From JAHEAO01 sp037968535 (GTDB taxonomy: Bacteria > Pseudomonadota > Alphaproteobacteria > Rhodobacterales > Rhodobacteraceae), in the NCBI GenBank assembly GCA_037968535.1, contig JBBKVT010000365.1, positions 1 through 10,671 of the forward strand: a DNA stretch of 10,671 nt, given 5' to 3'. Below the pieces are notes generated by a model. That model did not search any database, had not been told where the DNA came from, and was given only the letters and a program-made list of their open reading frames with translations. Each line of letters starts with the position of its first letter. Positions within the stretch are counted from its first letter, which is position 1. This document shows, in pieces, positions 6,169 through 10,671 of this stretch. The position numbers were made by a program, and so were the translations under genes.

Positions 6169-6855
6169 ATGCTGAAGTTCACGCCGATCCTTCTTGCGAT
6201 ACTCTACGCGCTCGTCATGTATCGGTTTTCGGTCTGGCGCACCGCAAGGGAACTGGACGCCCGATCCACGGCGCTGGCTGATCCGGTGCTCAAACGGCTG
6301 ACCGACCGGATGGCGAAGGCGCTCGATCTGCCAAGGATCAAGGTGCATATATACGAGATCGAGCCGGTGAACGGACTGGCCGCCCCCGACGGGCGCATCT
6401 TCATCACCCGCGGGTTTTACGACCGCTACCGGGCGGGGGACGTCAGCGCCGAAGAGATGGCCAGCGTCATCGCCCATGAACTGGGGCATGTGGCGCTGGG
6501 GCATTCGCGCAGGCGGATGATCGACTTTTCCGGCCAGAACGCGCTGCGAACCGCGCTGGCCATGGTGCTTGCGCGGTTCATTCCGGGGCTTGGGGTGATG
6601 ATCGCGGGGGTGCTGACCTCGATGCTGGCCGCGCGATTGTCGCGGGCGGACGAATACGAGGCGGACGCCTATGCCTCGGCGTTGCTGGTCAAGGCCGGGA
6701 TCGGCACCGCGCCGCAGAAATCGCTGTTCACCAAGCTCGACGCACTGACCAAGCAGCGGGCCGGGGCGGCGCCTGCCTGGTTGATGAGCCATCCGCGCAC
6801 CGACGACCGGGTGCGCGCAATCGAGGCGAACGAAGCGCAATGGCAGCGGCCCTGA
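6169..6855 (+). CDS. M48-family (HtpX-like) zinc metalloprotease
   Basis: A 228-residue membrane-anchored metalloprotease. The zinc-binding helix is VIAHELGHVALGH with H103-E104-x-x-H107, and the third ligand is E162 in the downstream motif DEYEADAYASALL (ExxxD, as in HtpX/Ste24 proteins). A hydrophobic N-terminal helix (about residues 4-18) would anchor it, and a second hydrophobic stretch lies at about 127-150 (ALAMVLARF...LTSMLAARL). It ends with the HPRTDDRVRAIEA block usual in M48 peptidases, where a histidine precedes the terminal helix. Proteins of this kind degrade misfolded membrane proteins. No strong Shine-Dalgarno precedes the ATG. It is separated by 83 nt from the DedA-like gene and may have its own promoter, although the same direction and envelope theme keep it linked to the cluster. 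It converges on the PIN gene with an 11-nt gap. Confidence 0.92.
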   Translation: MLKFTPILLAILYALVMYRFSVWRTARELDARSTALADPVLKRLTDRMAKALDLPRIKVHIYEIEPVNGLAAPDGRIFITRGFYDRYRAGDVSAEEMASVIAHELGHVALGHSRRRMIDFSGQNALRTALAMVLARFIPGLGVMIAGVLTSMLAARLSRADEYEADAYASALLVKAGIGTAPQKSLFTKLDALTKQRAGAAPAWLMSHPRTDDRVRAIEANEAQWQRP

Positions 6856-6866
6856 TCCGGGACGCG

Positions 6867-7406
6867 CTAGCCCAGCGCCTTGCCCAACCGCGGCAGACGC
6901 GCCTTCTTCAGCAGTTTGCGAACCGGCTGCGGTTCACCCGACAGACGTTCAGCCTCGGCGCGGACCGCTTCCACGGCGGCGCGGATTTCCGCGGTTGAAC
7001 GATCCAGCAGATCGCGCAGATAGGCATCTGGATGCACCGCCCTGAGGCCGTGTTCGGCCAGCAGATGCGCCGGGAAATCGCGCAGGTTCAGGGTCAGGAT
7101 CACGTCGGCTTGGCCGGTGATTGCGGCGGCCAGAACGTGAACGTCATCAGGGTCGGGCAGATAGAGCCGCGCCTGGAGGTCCGGCGACGGCGGCACCTCT
7201 GCCCCCGGCCATGCGGCGCGTAACAGCGCGATTTCTCCGCGGGCTATGGCAGCGTCAGCCTCGCCAAGCTTGACGGTGGCGCGGGCCCATTCTTCCAGGA
7301 TCCGGGCCGACCACAAGGGCGTGAAAAGCCCCGTCTTCGCGACCGCCAGAACGATCTCACGCATCACCGTCGGGTAAAGAACACAGGCGTCGATCAGTAT
7401 CCTCAA
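6867..7406 (-). CDS. PIN-domain protein (VapC-like ribonuclease fold), TTG start
   Basis: A 179-residue PIN-domain protein. PIN domains bind metal through acidic residues and cut RNA; many are toxins. The expected acids are present: D6 in ILIDACVLYP, E38/E39 in ARILEEW, D86/D87 in PDPDDVHVLAAAI, and D109 in ILTLNLRDFP. The C-terminal 60 residues (AYLRDLLDRSTAEIRAAVEAVRAE...) are a helical extension. The start must lie before D6, and the only available start codon is TTG at 7404-7406, which overlaps the TGA of the methyltransferase gene by 4 nt. It has no good Shine-Dalgarno, so translation probably depends on reinitiation. No small antitoxin gene lies beside it: one side is the methyltransferase, the other the convergent protease. 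It may be a chromosomal PIN nuclease and not a toxin. Confidence 0.87.
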   Translation of the reverse strand: MRILIDACVLYPTVMREIVLAVAKTGLFTPLWSARILEEWARATVKLGEADAAIARGEIALLRAAWPGAEVPPSPDLQARLYLPDPDDVHVLAAAITGQADVILTLNLRDFPAHLLAEHGLRAVHPDAYLRDLLDRSTAEIRAAVEAVRAEAERLSGEPQPVRKLLKKARLPRLGKALG

Positions 7407-8602
7407 TCGACCAGCCGGAAGAACAGCGACTTGAGATAACCGCTTTCGGCGAGCTGCGGCAATTGCGGGTGGTCAGGGCTGGCAAACCCGGTATGGATCA
7501 ACTGCGCGTGGCGCCCTGCCCGCCCGATACCGCGCCCGCTGGCGTTGCGAAACCGCGCCAGATCGACCGCGTGAGAGCACGAGCACAATCCCAGATAGCC
7601 GCCCGGCCGCACCAACAGCGCCGCCAGCCGCGCGACCCGTTCATAGGCACGCAAGCCGGCCTCCAGCGCCTTCTTGCTCGGCGCGAAAGCTGGCGGATCG
7701 CAGACCACCAGATCAAAGGTTTCACCCTCGGCGGCCAGCGCCTCCATCACTGCAAAAGCGTCGCCTTTGCGGGTCAGGAGCCGGTCCGCAGCACCCATCG
7801 CCTCGGCGCCGCGTGTCGCTAGCCCCAATGCGGGATCGGAACTGTCCACCGCCAGTGCGGACCCGGCCCCTGCCGCCAAAGCCGCGAGTGAGAAGCCGCC
7901 GACATGCGAAAACACATCCAGCACCCGCGCACCTTTGGCCAGCGTCTGGGCGAAGGCATGATTGGCGCGCTGGTCGAAATAGAGCCCGGTCTTCTGGCCG
8001 CCAAGCAGGTCCGCCATGTAGATCGCGCCATTCATCGGAACCGGAATGGGGTCTTCGACGGAACCGCTCAGCACCACGGTTTCCTCGACCAATCCTTCGA
8101 GCACGCGGGCCCGACCGGTGCCGTTCTTCACGACAGTCGTGACGCCGGTGAGCTCGCGAAGCGCCGCCGTCAGATCCGCCAATCGCATTTCGGCCCAGGC
8201 AGCGTTCGGCTGGATCACCGCAGTATCGCCAAACCGGTCGATCACCACGCCCGGCAGACCGTCCGCCTCGGCATGGATCAGGCGATAGAACGGCGTGTCG
8301 CAAATCCGTTGCCGATGCGCCAGCGCGGTTGCGATCCGCGCCGCGAACCATTCCTGCCCGATGACTTGCGCGATGTCGGGTTCCAGCATCCGGCAGAATA
8401 TCCGGCTGCCAGGATTGACAGCGACCAGCCCCATCGGTTGCCGGTCGGCATCTTCGAGAACCGCGATCGACCCCGGCGCAAGCGCCTTGGTGCGCCGGTC
8501 GGTCACGACCTCGTTGTCATAGGCCCAGGGAAACCCGTGCCGGATGGCCCGCGCGTTTGCCTTGGCATTCAGCCGGATGGTGGGAAGGTTTGGGTCGGTC
8601 AT
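7403..8602 (-). CDS. rlmI: Class I rRNA methyltransferase, RlmI-like (23S m5C)
   Basis: A 399-residue SAM-dependent RNA methyltransferase close in length to E. coli RlmI (396 aa), which makes m5C1962 in 23S rRNA. Domains in order: N-terminal PUA RNA-binding domain (about 1-75, RLNAKANARAIRHGFPWAY), a linker domain, then the Rossmann catalytic domain. Motifs seen are GGQKTGLYFDQR (201-212), SAM motif I VLDVFSHVGGFSLAALAAG (227-245), motif IV CDPPAFAPSKK (301-311) and a cysteine motif CSCSH (340-344) in place of the CSG form. The start has AGGGG upstream at a fair distance. It lies 43 nt after the lipoprotein gene and its stop overlaps the PIN start. The exact target base is inferred from family membership, so the symbol is tentative. 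Confidence 0.85.
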   Translation of the reverse strand: MTDPNLPTIRLNAKANARAIRHGFPWAYDNEVVTDRRTKALAPGSIAVLEDADRQPMGLVAVNPGSRIFCRMLEPDIAQVIGQEWFAARIATALAHRQRICDTPFYRLIHAEADGLPGVVIDRFGDTAVIQPNAAWAEMRLADLTAALRELTGVTTVVKNGTGRARVLEGLVEETVVLSGSVEDPIPVPMNGAIYMADLLGGQKTGLYFDQRANHAFAQTLAKGARVLDVFSHVGGFSLAALAAGAGSALAVDSSDPALGLATRGAEAMGAADRLLTRKGDAFAVMEALAAEGETFDLVVCDPPAFAPSKKALEAGLRAYERVARLAALLVRPGGYLGLCSCSHAVDLARFRNASGRGIGRAGRHAQLIHTGFASPDHPQLPQLAESGYLKSLFFRLVD

Positions 8603-8645
8603 GCCATCCCCTAGCCGGTTTCGCCGAGCCGCGAAAGCCCCGGCC

Positions 8646-9239
8646 TCAGCCCGCAGGAGCGACGACCGTTCCCGTCAACTGGGCGCGAATCGAATCCGCC
8701 ATCAAAGCGATGTTGTCGTCTTTCTCGGTGCGACCTTCCTGGTCGGCCACAAGCGCGTCGTCGCCGCCGGGCGCATCGGCGATCGCATAGACCGTGTAGG
8801 ACGGAATGATCACCTCACCGCTTCGGGCATCGCGCACTTCAAGGTCATAATAGATTTCGTATTTTCCTCCGAAGGAATAGCGGACCTTCTGGGTCTGGGA
8901 ATGGAACCGCTGCACCACGACAACCAGATCAACCGGCACATTACCGTCGAGGTCCTTGGTTCCGGCCTGGATCCCGGCCTCGACGACCGCCTTGACCTGA
9001 GGATACCGCGGGCCGAACGGATCGCCGCGCCAGACGATATCCGCTTTCGGGTCGTAGGAATTGTCTTCTGACACCGTCAGAGTCTCGGGCACCGACACAT
9101 CGACCGACGCAACCCGCATCGGCGCCAACTGCGTCACATCGACCGGAGCGACCGTCTGCGGCGGGGCAAATGGCCCCATGGAACAGGCCGCCAGACCCAG
9201 CATTACAACGGCCGCAAACACAATCTTGATCGATTTCAT
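8646..9239 (-). CDS. DUF6778-like lipoprotein
   Basis: A 197-residue predicted lipoprotein. The signal MKSIKIVFAAVVMLGLAAC ends in lipobox LAAC, so C19 should be lipidated and the protein anchored to an envelope membrane. The mature part is beta-rich with conserved-looking blocks such as MRVASVDVSVPETLTVSE, DIVWRGDPFGPR and YEIYYDLEVRDARSGEV. The order and length match a Rhodobacterales-restricted lipoprotein family I recall as DUF6778, but I could not check this. Its role is unknown. A weak GGGG stretch (9251-9254) lies 11 nt upstream of the ATG. It is first in a likely three-gene minus-strand unit with rlmI and the PIN gene. An insertion sequence begins about 132 nt upstream of its start. 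Confidence 0.83.
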   Translation of the reverse strand: MKSIKIVFAAVVMLGLAACSMGPFAPPQTVAPVDVTQLAPMRVASVDVSVPETLTVSEDNSYDPKADIVWRGDPFGPRYPQVKAVVEAGIQAGTKDLDGNVPVDLVVVVQRFHSQTQKVRYSFGGKYEIYYDLEVRDARSGEVIIPSYTVYAIADAPGGDDALVADQEGRTEKDDNIALMADSIRAQLTGTVVAPAG

Positions 9240-9371
9240 GCTGTCTCAGTCCCCAAATTGCTGCCCTGTCGAACTGGCTTGTCTGGCAAAATCGACGTAA
9301 AAACAAGAAAATCCCGTTAACCCGCATTCCCCAAGTAACTCGCTGATTTTGCTGTCTTGAAGTTGGTATTT
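9240..9371. promoter_or_regulatory. Upstream region of the lipoprotein-rlmI-PIN unit, bounded by the IS
   Basis: These 132 nt precede the minus-strand unit and should carry its promoter unless that has been cut off by the insertion sequence. The stretch is AT-richer than the coding regions. I found no pair of -35 and -10 boxes with good spacing on the minus strand, so no promoter is called. Confidence 0.35.
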
Positions 9372-9400
9372 CCTATATAAATCATAGTGTTGATGGCTGC

Positions 9401-9406
9401 GAGGGG
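9401..9406 (+). promoter_or_regulatory. Ribosome binding site of the transposase
   Basis: GAGGGG lies 8 nt before the ATG at 9415 and fixes that codon as the start of the transposase. Confidence 0.6.
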
Positions 9407-9414
9407 CGCATTTC

Positions 9415-10671
9415 ATGGATCACCCAGAGGGTGCGGGCTCCGAGCGAGGCGATCGGGTGGATTTTGACCGCCGGGTGCGTCTGGAATTTCGCGGCACGCA
9501 GCTCAGCTCCGATGGTGGTCTGCTGGTGATGCGCGAGCTGGACGGCGCGCTCTGGCTGGCTGATCTCGCGGCGATGGCTCTTTCCGACAGCCGCCGGGGA
9601 AAGAACACGACGCACCGGCTCGATGGTCAGTTCCGGCAATCGGTCTACGGCAGGCTGGCGGGCTACGAGGACGTCAACGATGCCGACCGGTTGGCCCTCG
9701 ATCCCGTGATGCGCCAGATCGTCGGTGGCCGTGCTGTCGATGCGCAGGCGGCTTCAGCCACCCAGATGGGTCGCTTCGAGACCGAGACGCTGGCCTTGCC
9801 CGAGAACCGGGTGGCTCTGGCCGATCTCAGTGGCCGGTGGATTGACCGTTTCCATGACCGCCGGGGGCTGAAGTACATCACGCTGGACATGGACAGCTCG
9901 GTCAGCCCGACCCATGGCGAGCAAGAGGGCACGGCCTGGAACGGGCACTTTGACTGCAAATGCTATCATCCGCTCTTCGTGTTCAACCAGTTCGGGATGC
10001 TGGAACGCTGTTCGCTGCGCCCCGGCAATGTCCACAGCGCTGATGACTGGCAGAGCGTCCTGAAGCCGGTGATAGCGCGCTATGCAGGGAGCAACCTTCA
10101 GCGTTTCTTCCGGGGGGATGCGGCCTTCGGCGTCCCGGAACTCTACCAGACGCTGGAAGCAGGAGGCTATCTCTATGCCATCCGGCTGCGCGCCAACTCC
10201 GTGCTGCAAGCCCGGATCGCCCATCTGCTCAAGCGACCCGTTGGCCGACCGCCCAAGGGGGTCAAGCGCCGCTATGGCGACTTCGAGTATCAGGCGGCAT
10301 CATGGGACAAGCCCCGCCGGGTGGTGGCAAAGGTCGAATGGCACCCGGGCGAGCTGTTTCCCCGCGTGGGCTTCATCGTCACCAACCTGCCGATGGAACC
10401 CGACTGGGTGGTGAAGTTCTACAATCAGAGGGGCACCGCCGAGCAGCACATCAAGGAAGGGAAGTATGCCTTTCGCTGGACGCGGCTGTCGTGCAAGCGG
10501 TTCCGCGACAACGAGGTGCGGCTGCAGTTGCACGCGCTGGCCTACAACCTGACGACCTTCCTGCGCTGCATCGAGTTGCCCGAGGCCATGGCTGACTGGT
10601 CGCTCACCAGCTTGCAGCTCAAGCTGATCAAGATAGGCGCTCGTGTGGTGCGTCACGCCCGCGCCATCACC
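9415..10671 (+). CDS. IS1380-family DDE transposase (3' partial)
   Basis: The reading frame is open from ATG 9415 to the last base, giving 419 residues with no stop; family members have roughly 430-460, so only the tail is missing. The N-terminus has the IS1380 block LSSDGGLLVMRELD and later GYEDVNDADRLALDP. The DDE catalytic acids are D160 in TLDMDSSVSP (or D158), D235 in RFFRGDAAFG and E343. The third sits in a full Y-(2)-R-(3)-E-(6)-K signature: Y336, R339, E343, K350 (YNQRGTAEQHIKEGK). The enzyme cuts and joins the ends of its own element. No frameshift or stop is visible, so the part seen appears intact. Confidence 0.93.
   Translation, partial: MDHPEGAGSERGDRVDFDRRVRLEFRGTQLSSDGGLLVMRELDGALWLADLAAMALSDSRRGKNTTHRLDGQFRQSVYGRLAGYEDVNDADRLALDPVMRQIVGGRAVDAQAASATQMGRFETETLALPENRVALADLSGRWIDRFHDRRGLKYITLDMDSSVSPTHGEQEGTAWNGHFDCKCYHPLFVFNQFGMLERCSLRPGNVHSADDWQSVLKPVIARYAGSNLQRFFRGDAAFGVPELYQTLEAGGYLYAIRLRANSVLQARIAHLLKRPVGRPPKGVKRRYGDFEYQAASWDKPRRVVAKVEWHPGELFPRVGFIVTNLPMEPDWVVKFYNQRGTAEQHIKEGKYAFRWTRLSCKRFRDNEVRLQLHALAYNLTTFLRCIELPEAMADWSLTSLQLKLIKIGARVVRHARAIT

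Larger units (their letters stand above)
9372..10671 (+). mobile_element. IS1380-family insertion sequence (right end outside the window)
   Basis: The transposase identifies the family. The left end is placed at the CC of CCTATATAAATCATAG (9372) because IS1380-type elements usually begin with CCT and an AT-rich terminal repeat, and the leader up to the ATG is 43 nt, a normal length. The matching right terminal repeat and the target duplication lie beyond the window, so the left boundary is a proposal. Confidence 0.7.

Noticed and set aside
6864..6878. Hairpin between protease and PIN genes as bidirectional terminator
   Set aside because: The stem is only 5 bp, lies partly in the PIN coding end and has no T run on either strand.
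7904..8614. Plus-strand open frame (236 codons) opposite the methyltransferase
   Set aside because: It mirrors the RlmI-like gene with intact SAM and catalytic motifs; no independent support.
9754..10224. Minus-strand open frame (156 codons) inside the IS
   Set aside because: It is opposite the transposase, whose DDE and YREK residues are all in the plus-strand frame; no passenger gene is supported.

Overview
The window looks like a chromosomal segment of a GC-rich alphaproteobacterium, most likely a member of the Rhodobacteraceae. The basis is the high GC coding sequence, the zinc-ligand-poor DksA with an N-terminal EVFL.DDYRPAEDEPFMN block, a DUF2927 lipoprotein and a DUF6778-like lipoprotein. 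All are family resemblances read by eye; no database search was run.

Layout. (1) Positions 3-284 hold the C-terminal end of a sensor histidine kinase whose start is upstream of the window. (2) On the minus strand, 497-970 is a DksA/TraR-type transcription factor with a clear intrinsic terminator just after it (442-470). (3) From 1103 to 6085 seven plus-strand genes are packed with gaps of 3-21 nt or overlaps of 4-14 nt: a MoxR-type AAA+ ATPase, a GNAT acetyltransferase, a DUF2927 lipoprotein, a 54-residue two-helix membrane protein, a CoxE-like VWA protein, a 117-residue single-helix membrane protein and a DedA-like (VTT) membrane protein. An M48 metalloprotease follows after an 83-nt gap (6169-6855). 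(4) On the minus strand, reading from 9239 to 6867, are a DUF6778-like lipoprotein, an RlmI-type rRNA methyltransferase and a PIN-domain protein whose only available start is a TTG overlapping the methyltransferase stop codon. (5) From about 9372 to the right edge is an IS1380-family insertion sequence whose transposase runs off the window.

How the genes may work together. MoxR ATPases commonly pair with VWA proteins, the ATPase remodelling a target that the VWA protein recruits. Here the two are separated by an acetyltransferase, a lipoprotein and a small membrane protein, and are followed by two more membrane proteins and a membrane-type metalloprotease. This suggests a cell-envelope quality-control or assembly module, which is inference from gene order. 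The cluster is the most interesting part of the window. The rest is ordinary chromosomal housekeeping plus one mobile element. No rRNA, tRNA, CRISPR array or prophage was seen, and no stretch longer than 300 bases lacks a gene.
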